In this document: positions 47,213 through 58,871 of the stretch, piece by piece
Position numbering within the stretch: position 1 is the first letter of the stretch
How the letters are laid out: the number at the start of each line of letters is the position of its first letter
Source: Ziziphus jujuba
Taxonomy: Eukaryota; Streptophyta; Magnoliopsida; Rosales; Rhamnaceae
NCBI RefSeq assembly: GCF_031755915.1
Contig: NC_083386.1
Location: 8,928,001-8,992,000 of the forward strand
DNA: 64,000 nucleotides
Reading direction: 5' to 3'
Notes under the pieces: model-generated
Seen by the model: the letters and a program-made list of their open reading frames with translations, nothing else
Told to the model about the DNA's origin: nothing
Databases searched by the model: none
Position numbers and translations under genes: made by a program

Positions 47213-47960
47213 TACGTCATATGTAATTTGTCTCCCAGGGACAAAAGCACTTTGTTCAGCTGAAATAATATCTGGTAAGAAGTTTTTCATCCTATTCGCA
47301 AGAGTTTTTTATATAATCTTATACATGATAGTACACAGACTTATAGATCAAAAGTCTATAACTTGCAGGGTTTCATGCACCTTAGGGACCAAAACAATGT
47401 GGGTATGGTTGATGTCCTTCAAATCATCACCATTATTAAGCACACGAAGGCAAGCGATAGTTAGCTTTTCTCCAACCAAAAACCAGTAGTTTTGGTAGAA
47501 TAAACCCAGAATGCCATTGCAGCCTGGAGCCTTAGATAGATGCATTTAAAATAAGCTAGTTTTAATTTCATCAACAATAAACGGCTTACATAATGCCAAA
47601 TTTATTGATGCTGTCACCCTCTCTTGCACATCATAGCTTAGATTCATGCCAGTTGTGAAGCCCAAGGAAGTAAACAATGATTGCAAATAATGGAAGAAAC
47701 TTTCAGTAATGTTATATTGATTTATGGTCCATTGACCTTGCAGATCTGTGATTCCACCTATATAATTCTTTTGAAGTCTTTTGGTGGCATAATTATGGAA
47801 GTATTTCATGTTACGGTCACCTTCTCGAAACCAACATTGCCTAGAACTTTGTCTCCACCATGACTCTTCTTTATCCAGCAAATAGTCAATATCTTTTTCA
47901 ACATTTTGAAGACTTCAAACATTATTTGCTGTAGAAGACTTCAATTGAAGGTCTGATGAG
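47213..47960 (-). pseudogene. LINE linker and reverse transcriptase N-terminal part
   Basis: WWRQSSRQCWFREGDRNMKY and F-H-N-Y-A-T-K-R-L-Q-K-N-Y-I-G-G-I (47881-47546), then a stop, SKAPGCNGILGLFYQNYW and HIVLVPKV. In another frame the start of RPISLCTIMYKIIYKTLANR and [17 protein letters not shown] follows at 47213-47370. These are the fingers motifs of L1-type reverse transcriptase. It continues at 42395 beyond Copia 3. Confidence 0.8.
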
Positions 47961-48018
47961 AGTTGATAGCATTGTTTAAGATATATTTTGATATGATTAA
48001 AAGTATATTTATTCCACC

Positions 48019-48532
48019 TCAGCAGTTTATTGGCACACCGTGACAACCCTCGGTAATGTCCTTCATTGTTACAGTTCTAGTATCAAGAGAATTCCATTCC
48101 TCCTCAACTATCTTAGTACACTCCTCCTTCCCAGTCCAAACAGATTCAAAATGGAAACTTTTACCCAAGCACAAGCCATTATTATTTAAACCCTCCAAAA
48201 ACAAACATATGTCATTGTGGTTAGACACCAAATTTGGGATATGTTGCACAAGCGCTCGAGGGAATAATATTTGTCTAGAAACAGAAGCAAAGCATTTGTC
48301 TAGATATTCCTTCACATTGGCTTCTCCAATCCGACCATTAGATCAAGTAAATTTATAACCAGTAAATGGAATGGGGCATAAGTAACAGGTTTCAATGGCT
48401 GCTCTAAACTGGTCAATTTGATATGCCACATTTGGTCAACCACCTTGTTTATCGGAGGGTGATAAAATTTCATTGAAATCACCGATTATAAACCAACCCA
48501 TAGTTGAGATTGAACCAAGCCTCTCTAGTAGT
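48019..48532 (-). pseudogene. LINE endonuclease C-terminal remnant
   Basis: MGWFIIGDFNEILSPSDKQG is the conserved GDFN motif of AP-type LINE endonuclease. It is followed, after stops, by VKEYLDKCFA-like VKEYLDKCFASVSRQILFPR and VSNHNDICLFLE (S/N-D-H motif changed to N-H-N-D). The 5' part is absent because LTR-T copy 3 begins at 48533. Confidence 0.75.
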
Positions 48533-50735
48533 TGTCAAGACCCATCTAGGATCCCTTCTCGGAACCTTAGATAAGTCCTAATCTCAGAGGAAACCCTACC
48601 AATCCATCCTATGAAAAATCTGGCAACATCTCCCCTAAGGGTAGAGCATGCCCCAAAAATTACCTACACGAAAACGTACTCCTAGATGGTACAATCTTAT
48701 CCTTCCTTCCTTACTATAGATAATTCCATAATTGACAGTACTTCGATAAAAATATACAAACACATATATTAGAAATGACTCAATAACAAAAATATCTTTA
48801 ATTATTCATGTCCGCCCATACTACCTAATGTCATATATTTCAAATACATTTTAAATATCGTTTTACAAATATACCAATGCGTAATATAGAAAGAAAAGTA
48901 AAACAACCACCACATTAATAATAATAATAATAGCAATCATTTTAACGATAATAATAATAGTATTAATATAACGTGCCTTAAGGCCACCATATTACCATAC
49001 ATGCCCGAAGGCTATCATACTTCTCCAAAGATGATCACCTATCTAAGGGCTATCTCACCTACCCAAAAGCTACCACTTGCCCAAAGACTATTATACATTA
49101 CCGATGGCTATCTTTCTTGCCTGTAGGCTGTGATACTTGTCTAAATGTAGCATATGATGATGATAATAATAATACTAATAACAATAATAATAAAGGATGG
49201 TAACAATAAAAATTATAATAATACTAATAATGATAATAAAAATAAAAACAAATAATAATAATAATAATAGCAATAATGAATAAATAGATAATAAAAACAT
49301 CAATACTCACACTGACAACATTAATAACAATAATAGTAATTACAACAATTAATAATAGTGACTATAATAATGATTGACCATATCATTGATAAATAATGAT
49401 AATAATAATTGTAGGAATAATAACAATAGTGACAATAAAAATAATAATAATGATAATAATAATAATAAAAATAATTGTAAACGAAATTATGATCAATAAT
49501 AATAACAAGAATAATATTAATAATAGTAATGACAATAAAAGTAATTAAGTATAATGTTGGAAAATCAGATTATGAATAGATAAAATAAGACTTTAAAATT
49601 CAAAATATATTATGAAATATACACTCGTATCGGGTACGAATAATACCCTCTAGCATGTTGTGCCATCCATGATTCCAGCTGTTATCAGCACCCCGCTACC
49701 ATTATAGTCTGGAATGGTTGCCTAGATTGACCATCTGATCCTTTGGGCTCATAGGCAACATAGTTACGAGGCTAGCTCTTCATAGATAACATTGGATCAT
49801 CACCCCTATACAGTGTGGTACATACAAACATAATATAATATAATATACACACACATAAATATATATATATATATATATAAAGATACTTGATGCACTATAC
49901 TATATACCAGTGGCATCCGATGGTACCCAGCATCCCGAGTACGGCCAGACAGGGAGGTTAAAGAGAGAACCTATATCCGATCACCTTGGCATCCCAACGA
50001 CGCCAATACTTATAATGTGCCATGGCTAAACAGTCAGTCGAGAGGACGGATGATGCTCACTATGCACAGAATTTGCCCTACCTCGAACCCATAGTTCTCA
50101 AGGGATGGCCATGGCCATATGCACACAAATCCGTAATAACAGCCATCTTGGGGCCAAGGGGGAGACAGCTAGTGCTAACTTTGTATTATACCCTACCTAC
50201 CCTCACGGAGACAACCCTGAATATAACCTACACGCTGATCCATAATAGCCACTTGTGGCTAATGAGGGGAATGGCTAATACTCACAATGCAATATATTTG
50301 CCAGCCCTCAGGTCCATGGCACCCACAAAATAGCCACAATAAACAACCAACAGTCATCTTGGCCATAGAGGGGCGGAGGAGCGGGGGTGACCGATGCTCA
50401 CTCTGTATTATACCTGCCTATCCTCAGGTCCATGGCTGCTTCAGGAAGACCCTATAAACTTGCGTGCTAATCACAATCACATATACAATACAGAATACCA
50501 ATACATGTATGGTGCATCTAAAAACTATAAAATTTTGTAATATTATAAATTTGAATTTTTATAAAATACAATTAAATTTATGCATTTTTACCAAATCCAT
50601 AACATTTCATATTCCCTTTTAATCCATCACTACAAATCCATTAATTTAAATATTTCAATTTTTAACACCATAAAACCAAATCCATAATTATTTAAAAATC
50701 AAAATATAATTTTGATTTAACATGTATTAAATATT
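48533..50735 (-). mobile_element. Truncated long Gypsy LTR (LTR-T copy 3)
   Basis: Starts on the plus strand TGTCAAGACCCATCTAGG, like the inner end of the other LTR-T copies, and keeps the landmarks ATACCAGTGGCATCCGATGG and GGTTAAAGAGAGAACC near 49910-49970. It breaks off near 50735 without the TGTAACACCCCG end, so the U3 side is lost. It contains the same GGCTATCATA-type subrepeats (48970-49145) as copy 2. It inserted into the LINE endonuclease. Confidence 0.7.
49140..49560. repeat. AAT/ATA-rich trinucleotide tract
   Basis: About 420 bp dominated by imperfect TAA/ATA/ATG triplets (for example AATAATAATAATGATAATAA), inside the truncated LTR-T copy 3. Other LTR-T copies have only a short form (26455-26540, 26755-26820), so it expanded here. 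Confidence 0.85.
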
Positions 50736-50935
50736 TTAGGCTGTGATACCTTATAAATATTAGTTTAATTTATTCCTATTCTTTTTATTGGTTTGCTTGT
50801 TTTGCTATTATTGAAAAAAAAATAAAAATTAAGGGCTCATCTAGCAAGTTTTCCGTTTGACAGTTGTGCTCATGAATTTTTGACACTTGTCTATGTATGT
50901 GTATATGTATTCAAATATGTGATGAATGATGTATA

Positions 50936-51122
50936 TGTAACAGCCCAATACCACCCGCATCAAGATATTGTCCGCTTTGGATTCACCGGGTTCAAGCCCA
51001 AGGCCCTCCTAGCCCCAGCTACGTAGCCCCTCACGGGTTTAAAACGCGTCTTAAAGGGAGAGGTATCCACAGCCTTATAAAGACCGCTTCGTGCCCCTCT
51101 CCAACCGATGTAGGATGTTACA
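50936..51122 (-). mobile_element. TRIM-like LTR (variant A), lower copy
   Basis: 187 bp. On the minus strand it reads TGTAACATCCTACATCGG ... GGGCTGTTACA. It matches the copy at 58685-58871 with about eleven differences by eye (about 94%). It shares with TRIM LTRs the block GGTTGG...GCACGAAGC...TATAAG...GTGGATACC and the GACAATATCTTGATGCGGG end. It is immediately preceded by the polypurine tract CCAAGGGGGGAGGAT. Confidence 0.85.
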
Positions 51123-51188
51123 ATCCTCCCCCCTTGGGGCCCAGGGTCCTCGCTGGCACACCGATCCGGGTCCGGCTCTGATACCAAC

Positions 51189-53940
51189 TGTCAAGACCCA
51201 TCCAAAATTCCTCACCGGAACCCTGGACAAGCCCTAATCCCAGGGAAACCCTACCAGACCCTCCAATGGAAAATCCGGCAGAACCTCCCTTAAGGGTTGG
51301 ACTAACCACAAATTTCCTGCACTGAAAACACATTTCTAAATTTCATCCCCTTATTCCTCCCACAACACTACAATTTGATTCCACAAATTTACAGCACTCC
51401 AAATGAATAACAATAATCCAGTGCATAATTAATATATAAATGTCCGAGACAGTATATAGAGCTTCATGAAGTACTATTAAGTATAGAAATTACACAACAA
51501 GGATGAAAGGAATATTACAATAAAATAAATGAAGACGAGGAGGACTTCTCGATTTACGACAGCGATAAAGATCAAGATCGCTCCGGATGAACACCGACAA
51601 AACCTGATACCTAGGGGAACGGAATTTAAAAATATGAGATGCTAATCATTTTAGTGAGTGACCCTATCTACAATAAAATTATAATACCACGATAATTAAA
51701 TAGATAAATAATAATTAATTGGAAATGATATTTTCTTCCAAAACCCTTACGATTCTCTTGGTTGGAAAAGTTCCCCTTTTAAAACCTTTTCACAAAATCC
51801 GTTATTCATATTGCCCGAAAACCAAGGAGTCAATTATTCATCTACATATCAAATAAAATATAATAATTCAAGCATTCAAAATTTATAATGAAAATAAATT
51901 TATTTATTGAATAATTAAGTAAAGGAAAATTAGATCAATTTAAAATCCCCATTAAATAAATAATAAAAACAGTATTAAATATATTCTTAATTTGAATACA
52001 CTTTCAAAATATTTATTTTGAAATCCAAATTTTGAAAATCATTTGATGCACCCACTATATACCAGTGTCGCCAACAGTACCCAGCGTCCCGAGGTACCGC
52101 CAGACAGGAGATTATAGAGAGAAACCGGTATACGGTCGCGTGGCGTCCCACCGCGCCGCTGCAAACAGGCGTCCTGGCCATGGAGGGGCGGCCTACCCTC
52201 ATCCGATGGCAAACACAGGACAACCCCATAAATCACATGCATGCTACTCACACCCACCTGCACGCTAATCACATCCATGTGCGCACTAATCACATCCATA
52301 TATACAGAACACCAGTACGTATATGGTGCATCTAAAAATCATAAATCAACACATCTCAAAATTTCAAATTTTCCATAAACATACCGGGTTATTCCATCCA
52401 ATTAAACCCGTAAATTTTCCACAATTCCTTTATAATCATCGTCATAAATTCATCGCATAAATACCATAATTTTCAAATCCACCAGCTCTCAAATTGGTGA
52501 CCAATTTAAATATTCAAATTTTTCCAATGGCATACATATTTCTGAAATATAATAAATTAAATCACATAAACATATTTTTGAAATATTCAATTATGAAATA
52601 TTCCAACAAATTAATTTGATAATTAATAATTTCAATTTCAATTTCATAAAATTTTTTAAATCAAAATATTTCTTAATATATAAATATTTTGATTCACTCA
52701 ATTGGGCATCAAATTTTCACATATAAATCCACTAAATATTTGGCACATAAAATATCAATATCAATTTCAAATATTCAATTCACACAAAATATTCACAAAT
52801 TTAATTCCCAAAATTAATTTGAAGGTGGGTCACTCACCTTAAGCACGTATATCAATCAAGATCCTCCGCAGGATCAACTCCACTACCCACACGTGCACCT
52901 AAAATATCCACAATACACAAACCAATTATATTAATATTTTAATCGGATAACACCCAAATGGGTACCCGGGGAGCGAACACAAACGACAACCAAAATTGGC
53001 AAATAATATACCGAATTGAAGCTTGAGCGACGAGGATTACAAATCTGGTCTTACTTCCCGGAGATCGGACCAGAGGTGGCCGAAATCTCACCTGAAAGCT
53101 TTCAAGATTCAGTTCTTCGATTCTCTAAAACCGTCGTGAATTGGAGGAAAAGGACCCCGAATTTGGGTTCAGGGGGTCGGAATTAGTGGAGAGGGACCAG
53201 CAGTGCAACTGGGTTCTCGTCGGAATAGTGATTTCCACGGCGAGCTGTCGCGGTCACCGGCAATCGTCGCTGGCGGGGGCGCGTGCGGTGGCTGGTGGCC
53301 GAGATTTTTGGAGGTTTTGTAGCTTGAAGGGAGAAGGTCTCAATGGGATCGGCGGTTACAAGAATGGAGGCCGGTCGGAAAATTTGACAACTCCGGTGGT
53401 CGGCGCTTTTCTCTCTCCTCTCTCTCTTTCTCTCTCCTCCCCCATCATTTTGCCAAATAAAAGCCACCGTGGGTGACACTGTTCATCCACGTGGACCTCT
53501 CAGACGTCGACACGTGGTGTCACTGTGCACTTAAGCCAGATATAATAAAATATTACGGTATTCGGAAAACTTCACATGTCCATAATTTTTTAACCCGATG
53601 TCCAATTTAAGCGTGCCGCTAGTCTATGAACTTGTATCGACAAGTACTTTACAACCATACAAAAGTCAAAACAAAATTCTACAACCATAAAAAGTCAACT
53701 CTCGGCACCTTTTGGACAGTTTGCACCTTGACTTGTCTTGCCCATAACTTTCAAACCGTAGCTCCATTTTCGACGTGCTACTAGTCTACGAACTCGGGAC
53801 ATCATGTACTTTGCCACGGTACCATGGCCAACTAGAAATTTCAACTGGAACAAAAAGTCGACTTTTGACCCATTCGATCAATGGTCAACCTCGGTCAACG
53901 TGCAAAAAAATTCCGATGCAGTTTAGGACGGGGTGTTACA
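51189..53940 (-). mobile_element. 3' LTR of the Gypsy element (LTR-T copy 4)
   Basis: 2752 bp, from TGTAACACCCCGTCC (53940) to GGGTCTTGACA (51189) on the minus strand. It directly follows the gag-pol polypurine tract, which identifies it as that element's own 3' LTR. No long conserved frame is present. The repeated wording AACTTTCAAACCGTAGCTCC / GTGCTACTAGTCTACGAACT is found in every LTR-T copy. Confidence 0.85.
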
Positions 53941-53986
53941 ACCTTCCCCCCTTATAAGAATTTCGTCCTCAAAATTTCGCACGTCA

Positions 53987-54817
53987 CTAGAACAGATAGG
54001 GATACTGATCACGCATCTGCGCCTCGGGCTCCCACATTGCTTCCTCGGTCAAATGATTCCGCCATAAAACTTTAACTAAAGGAATAGCCTTGTTACGTAG
54101 CACCTGCTCCTCGCGATCCAAAATCTGCACTGGTTGCTCTACATACAAAAGATCTTCCCTTAATTCTATGTCAGGAGTCTCTAGTACGTGTGATGGGTCT
54201 GCAATATCTTTCCGTAGTATCGAAACATGAAATACGTTGTGCACTCGGGCTAGCTCTTCTGGTAATGCTAATCTATAAGCCACGGGGCCAATCCTCTCTG
54301 TAATCTCGTAAGGCCCAATATAACAAGGACTCAACTTACCTCGCCGACCAAAGCGTACTACTCCTTTCCAGGGAGATAACTTTAGGAATACCCAATCTCC
54401 TACCTCAAATTCCAAATCCTTTCTACCTACATCGGCGTAACTCTTCTGTCGATCTTGGGCAACCTTCAATCGATCCCTAATGATCTTCACCTTGTCCAAG
54501 GTCATCCGTAAATACTCAGATCCAACCGCATTATTCGTTGCAAGGAGTCTCTCTTCTCCTACTTCACTCCAACACAAAGGTGTCCGACATTGCCTCCTAT
54601 ATAAGGCTTCATACGGGGACATCCCAATACTCGCCTGATAATTGTTGTTATAGACAAATTCTATCAATGGCAATTGTTCATCCCAGCTACTGTAAAATTG
54701 CATAACACAATACCTTAGCATGTCTTCTAATGTTTGAATTGTGCGCTCAGCTTGTCTATCAGATTGCGGGTGAAAGGCGGTGCTGTAGTTAAGTCTTGCT
54801 CCTAGTGCATCAACCAA
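53987..54817 (-). pseudogene. Gypsy integrase C-terminal part with chromodomain-like tail
   Basis: Open 276-codon frame. It includes the end of the integrase core (ARLNYSTAFHPQSDRQAERT with the catalytic Glu, then TIQTLEDMLRYC), the GPYEITERIGPVAYRLALP fold, LARVHNVFHVSILRK and a tail VKVLWRNHLTEEAMWEPEAQ with MRDQYPYLF. The last block resembles the chromodomain of Tekay/Del-type chromoviruses, which directs integration to heterochromatin in related elements. It is separated from the preceding integrase frame by one stop (about 54818-54829). Confidence 0.85.
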
Positions 54818-54829
54818 CTTCCGCCATAG

Positions 54830-55171
54830 TCATGAAGTAAAACGTGGATCTTGATCGGATACGATGGCTAACGGTACTCTATGAAGACTCACAATGCGTT
54901 GCACGAACAACTGGGCTAATTTCTCGGGTGAGAAACGCTCTCGTACCGGTAAGAAGTGTGCCGACTTGGTAAGACGATCAATGATCACCCAAATACCATC
55001 GTATCTCCTGGGTGTAGAGGGAAGCTTGAACACAAAATCCATATTGAGTTCTTCCCACTTCCATACAGGAATAGGTAAGGATTGGAGTAGTCCTGAAGGC
55101 TTCTGTCTTTCTGCCTTTACTTGTTGACAAATTAGGCATTTTGATACAAAGTCTGCCACTTCTCTCTTCAT
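54830..55171 (-). pseudogene. Gypsy integrase, zinc-binding and core start
   Basis: MKREVADFVSKCLICQQVKA carries the CxxC half of the HHCC domain. Then come WEELNMDFVFKLPSTPRRYD (first catalytic Asp) and AIVSDQDPRFTS (second Asp, the VSDxxxxF block), followed by a stop where Trp is usual. The core is conserved apart from this stop. Confidence 0.85.
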
Positions 55172-55201
55172 GCCAATCCACCAATAATACTTAACAAGCG
55201 T

Positions 55202-56008
55202 TCAGTACATTTTGGTACTCCTAGGATGCATCGCATATATCAAGCTATGCGCCTCTTCTAAGATCTCCTTCTTGAGTTCTGGAATATCAGGAACGCAAAG
55301 TCGTCCTTTATACATGAGGGCCCCATCCCTCCTTATGGAAAACTCCGGATCAAGACCTTCTTGTACCTTGCTCTTAATTGTTCTCAATTTAGGATCTTCC
55401 ATTTGAGTCTCCACTATACAATCCACTAACACCGGTCGCACTTGAAAACTAGCCATAAAGACTCCCCAAGGATGCATATGCATTAACACCCCCATTTTCT
55501 TCAACTCCACCATGAGAGGTAATTGGATGGTTTGAATGTGAGCAAGAGATCCGATAGCCTTCCTACTTAAAGCATCTGCCACTACATTCGCCTTGCTCGG
55601 GTGATAATCAATCACACAGTCATAATCCTTCAATAACTCCATCCATCTCCTTTGCCTTATATTTAATTCCTTTTGAGTGAAAGTGTACTTGAGGCTTTTG
55701 TGGTTGGTATAAGTTTGGCATGTGGCCCCATACAAGTACTGTCTCCACTTCTTGAGAGCAACGACTACTGCTGCCAATTCTAAGTCATGCGTAGGGTAAT
55801 TTTGTTCGTGCTGCTTCAATTGCCGTGAGGCATATGCTACCACCCTTTGATTATGCATTAGCACGCAACCCAACCCTTGATGGGATGCATCACAATAGAC
55901 TTCAAAACCCTCATTCCCATTAGGTAAAGTTAAGATAGGTGCGGATGTTAACCTTTGCTTTAATTCCTGAAAACTCTGCTCACACCTGTCCGTCCGGCTG
56001 AATTCCAC
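55202..56008 (-). pseudogene. Gypsy RNase H domain
   Basis: Open 268-codon frame: [20 protein letters not shown] (first catalytic Asp), [40 protein letters not shown] (catalytic Glu), [20 protein letters not shown], and [16 protein letters not shown]. The motif normally reads T-D-H-K-S-L; here AAC (55703-55705) gives Asn for the catalytic Asp, a G-to-A change that should abolish RNase H activity even without the frame breaks. Confidence 0.9.
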
Positions 56009-56014
56009 CTTCTT

Positions 56015-57010
56015 TCAGGTTAAGTTATGAAGCGGTCCAGCAATTCTCGAAAATCCTTCTATAAAATGACAGTAATATCCTGCTAATCTAAGAAAACTCC
56101 GTACTTCCCTCACAGTAGTAGGGCGCTCCCAATTTAACACTGCCTTCACCTTATCAGGGTCCACATAGATACCTTCGGCTGACACGATGTGTCCGAGAAA
56201 ACCCACTTGATTTAACCAAAACTCGCACTTGTCGAATTTAGCATAAAGCTGATGCTGTTTTAGAGTTTGGAGCACTCTCTTCAAATGCCTCACGTGCTCC
56301 TCTTGGCTCCTAGAATAGATCAGGATGTCATCTATAAATACAATGACAAAAAGTTCCAAGTACGGACAAAACACCCGGTTCATCAAATCCATAAAAGCTG
56401 CTGGGGCATTGGTAAGTCCGAATGACATCACTAGGAACTTATAATGTCCGTACCCCGTCCTAAAGGCAGTCTTAGGAATATCCGACTCTCGGATCCTTAA
56501 CTGATGATATCCCGATCTTAAGTCGATCTTGGAAAACACTTTGGCACCTTGGAGTTGGTCAAATAGATCATCTATCCTTGGCAACGGGTAACGATTAGGG
56601 ATGGTCACCTTGTTAAGTTGTCGGTAGTCGATGCACAATCTTAGACTACCATCCTTCTTCTTCACAAACAGTACTGGAGCTCCCCATGACGATATGCTTG
56701 GTCTAATAAACCCCTTATCCACCAAATCTTGCAATTGGACCTTTAGCTCCCTTAACTCTGCTGGAGCCATTTGATACGGTGGTAGAGAAATAGGCACGGT
56801 ACCCGGAATTAATTCAATGGAAAAATCAATTTCCCTTTCCGGAGGCAATCCCGGTAACTTCTCAGGAAACACATCCGGAAAGTCCCTCACCACGAGCACA
56901 TCTTCCAATCTGACCCCACTTACTCGGGTATCTACCACATGAGCTAAGTACCCTTGGCATCCCTTATTCAGTAACTTCTTGGCAGTGAGGGTAGATATTA
57001 ATCTTGGCAA
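56015..57010 (-). pseudogene. Gypsy reverse transcriptase
   Basis: Open 331-codon frame. [20 protein letters not shown] and [20 protein letters not shown] form the entry. The polymerase follows: [35 protein letters not shown] (Asp of motif A), [17 protein letters not shown] and [12 protein letters not shown] (catalytic IDD), [20 protein letters not shown]. It is complete in itself. A stop and frame change at 56009-56014 separate it from RNase H, and another near 57000 separates it from protease. Confidence 0.9.
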
Positions 57011-57417
57011 AGGCCTCCGACTTCCCCACGAAATACCACTTCAGGCAAACCTGGCCTCCTAAATGTGACTTCTTTGCTATAACAATCTACGGAAGCATGG
57101 TTCCTTGCCAAGATTATGTCAAGTCCGGATAGATCCAACAGGATCAAGTCTGCCTCCATCACTTGATCTTCGATACAGAAGAAGCACTCCTTGATCAACT
57201 GGCTAGGCCACAAGGATTCTCCTGCATGAGTGGCTATTTCTAATAGGCATCCTAAAGGAGTAGGGGTCATACCGACCCGAGTGACAAATTCCTCTGAGAT
57301 AAAAGAATGTGTTGCTTCCGGGTCTATAAGCATAAATGCATCGTTACCGAAAATATTCAAAGTACCTGTAACAACGTCAGGTGTGGCCCGGGCTTCCTGC
57401 TGCGTCATAGCGAACAC
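56998..57417 (-). pseudogene. Gypsy aspartic protease
   Basis: GTLNIFGNDAFMLIDPEATH followed by S-F-I-S-E-E-F is the retropepsin active-site region. In related elements the motif is D-P/T-G-A-T/S-H-S-F; here GAA (57316-57318) replaces the Gly codon, so the active site is damaged by a G-to-A change. The rest (LDLSGLDIILARNHASVDC) fits the family. Frame-shifted relative to reverse transcriptase. Confidence 0.85.
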
Positions 57418-57589
57418 TTGATCTTGACCCGTCTGCTGGGGCCTCCGTCCTCTACCCCTACTCGGCCCAGCAGGCTATGGGGCTGACCCTGAGGAACCTC
57501 CTGCAGCCTGACTCCCTCGGGAACTCTGACCCCGAGATCCACTGACCTGCTGTGATGGTGGGCTCGCCCCTAACATCCCAGTCTCTCCA

Positions 57590-58543
57590 TAAGGGCAATA
57601 CCTCTTTATATGTCCCGCCTACCCACACTGGAAACACACCCTTATACTGACAAACTCCATGGTGTGCTTTATTACAACGTCTGCAAAACGGCTTGGGACT
57701 AAAACCAGGTCATTGATATGAACTCTTGCCACTGCTAATAGAATGATGAGCTGGCTGGGGCATCCGATAGCTGCCTCTCCGCTGAAATCTGCCCCGTGGG
57801 CTCGGTCCACCACTACCCGATGAGCCTGAACTATGGCTCTTCTTGGATGCTCCTTGACTAGGTGCTCCACTATATGAACCTTCAAATGACCTACGCCTCG
57901 AGGGTTTACGCCTCTCCACCTGCCTCTCTAGCTCGAGCGCTACATCCCTGGCAGACTGATAAGTGGGATGTACTGATCCAGTAAGGGTGAGGGCTATGTT
58001 TTCGTTCAAGCCATCTATAAACCTCACTTTCTTCGTATGGTCATCGGGAATCATGTGCATGCAGAATTTGGATAGTTCCCGAAACTTTCTCTCGTACTCG
58101 GAAACAGTCATGTTCCCCTGTCACAGCTCCTTGAATTCTCTCCTTCTGGCCTCACGGTAGGCAGAAAGGCAATATTCAGTAGTGAAGGCAACCTTAAACT
58201 GATCCCATGTATGCCTTCTACGAGTCTTTTCTACTTTCCACCACTTCTGGGCGTCTCCTTCTAGCATAAAACCGGAGATCCTAACCATATCTTCGTCAGG
58301 ACACTGCATCCCTTCTTCTAGGATTTTCTCCATGTTGGATAGCCAATTCATAGCTGCAGCTGGGCCTCGGCTTCCATCGAAATTCACGGCTCCCAATCGT
58401 CGAGCCTGGTCCACGGAATGATTACTAGAGCTTGAACTCCCTAAGGCTCGAGTTAGTTGAGAGACAAGATTTCTAAGGCTTGACCTGCTCCCAGAACTCT
58501 CAGTCGAGCATTCTTGAGTTCTACGTGCATCCCGCCTACTCAT
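57590..58543 (-). pseudogene. Gypsy gag with zinc knuckle
   Basis: Starts MSRRDARRTQECSTESSGSR at 58543. LGAVNFDGSRGPAAAMNWLS, LEGDAQKWWKVEKTRRRHTW and YREARRREFKEL form the retrotransposon gag domain. TGA at 58121-58123, then MTVSEYERKFRELSKFCMHM and VRFIDGLNENIALTLTGSVH. Near 57600-57640 VCFQCG, a TAG stop and A-G-H-I-K-R-Y-C is a CCHC knuckle in a different frame. A two-base loss in GGTGTG(TG)TTTC would explain the shift. Confidence 0.85.
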
Positions 58544-58684
58544 CGTAGCAAATTCTGAAGAAATAAACAAGAGTTTAGAGATAAAAACACTTAGGCACAA
58601 TTACAAAAAGGAGAAATTTACGGATGGGCTGTACAGCAATGCACAGTCCCTTAGGATTATAAGAACCTATGCTCTGATACCAAC

Positions 58685-58871
58685 TGTCACAGCCCAGTAC
58701 CACCCGCATCAAGATATTGTCCGCTTTGGGTTCACCGAGTTCAGGCCCAAGGCCCTCCTAGCCCCAGCTACCTAGCCCATCACGGGTTTAAAACGCGTCT
58801 TAAAGGGAGAGGTATCCACAGTCTTATAAAGATCGCTTCGTGCCCCTTTCCAACCGATGTGGGATGTTACA
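58685..58871 (-). mobile_element. TRIM-like LTR (variant A), upper copy; serves as 5' LTR
   Basis: 187 bp, TGTAACATCCCACATCGG ... GGGCTGTGACA on the minus strand, directly followed by GTTGGTATCAGAGCATAGG (58684 downwards), the primer site leading into the Gypsy gag leader. The Gypsy element's own long LTR-T is absent from this side. Confidence 0.85.

Larger units (their letters stand above)
40064..48532 (-). mobile_element. LINE retrotransposon interrupted by Copia 3
   Basis: Minus-strand non-LTR element. The 3' end is a T-run on the plus strand (40064-40079, its poly(A)). Upstream in order are RNase H, zf-RVT, reverse transcriptase and endonuclease remnants. Copia 3 (42401-47207) interrupts it at V-Q-L|A-V-E-H, with the LINE frame continuing on both sides. 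The 5' end is cut by an LTR-T copy at 48533. Many frameshifts; inactive. Confidence 0.85.
50936..58871 (-). mobile_element. Chimeric retroelement: Gypsy internal region plus LTR-T between TRIM-like LTRs
   Basis: Order in the transcribed (minus) sense: LTR-A (58685-58871); primer site and gag-pol of a chromovirus-type Gypsy element; its polypurine tract (AAGGGGGGAAGGT); its long 3' LTR-T (53940-51189); then a second primer site GTTGGTATCAGAGCC with a 66 bp TRIM internal region and polypurine tract (51188-51123); then LTR-A (50936-51122). Seen: each LTR end directly abuts a primer site. Inferred: a Gypsy unit with only one LTR-T joined into a TRIM at the shared primer site. TA-rich flanks (GTATA and TATAT) prevent a firm target-duplication call. 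Confidence 0.75.

Noticed and set aside
49140..49560. CRISPR-like or satellite array
   Set aside because: There are no unique spacers of constant length; it is a degenerate AAT trinucleotide tract.
50022..50333. 103-codon plus-strand frame
   Set aside because: It lies in the truncated LTR-T copy 3 and is not kept in the other copies; it is low in recognisable content.
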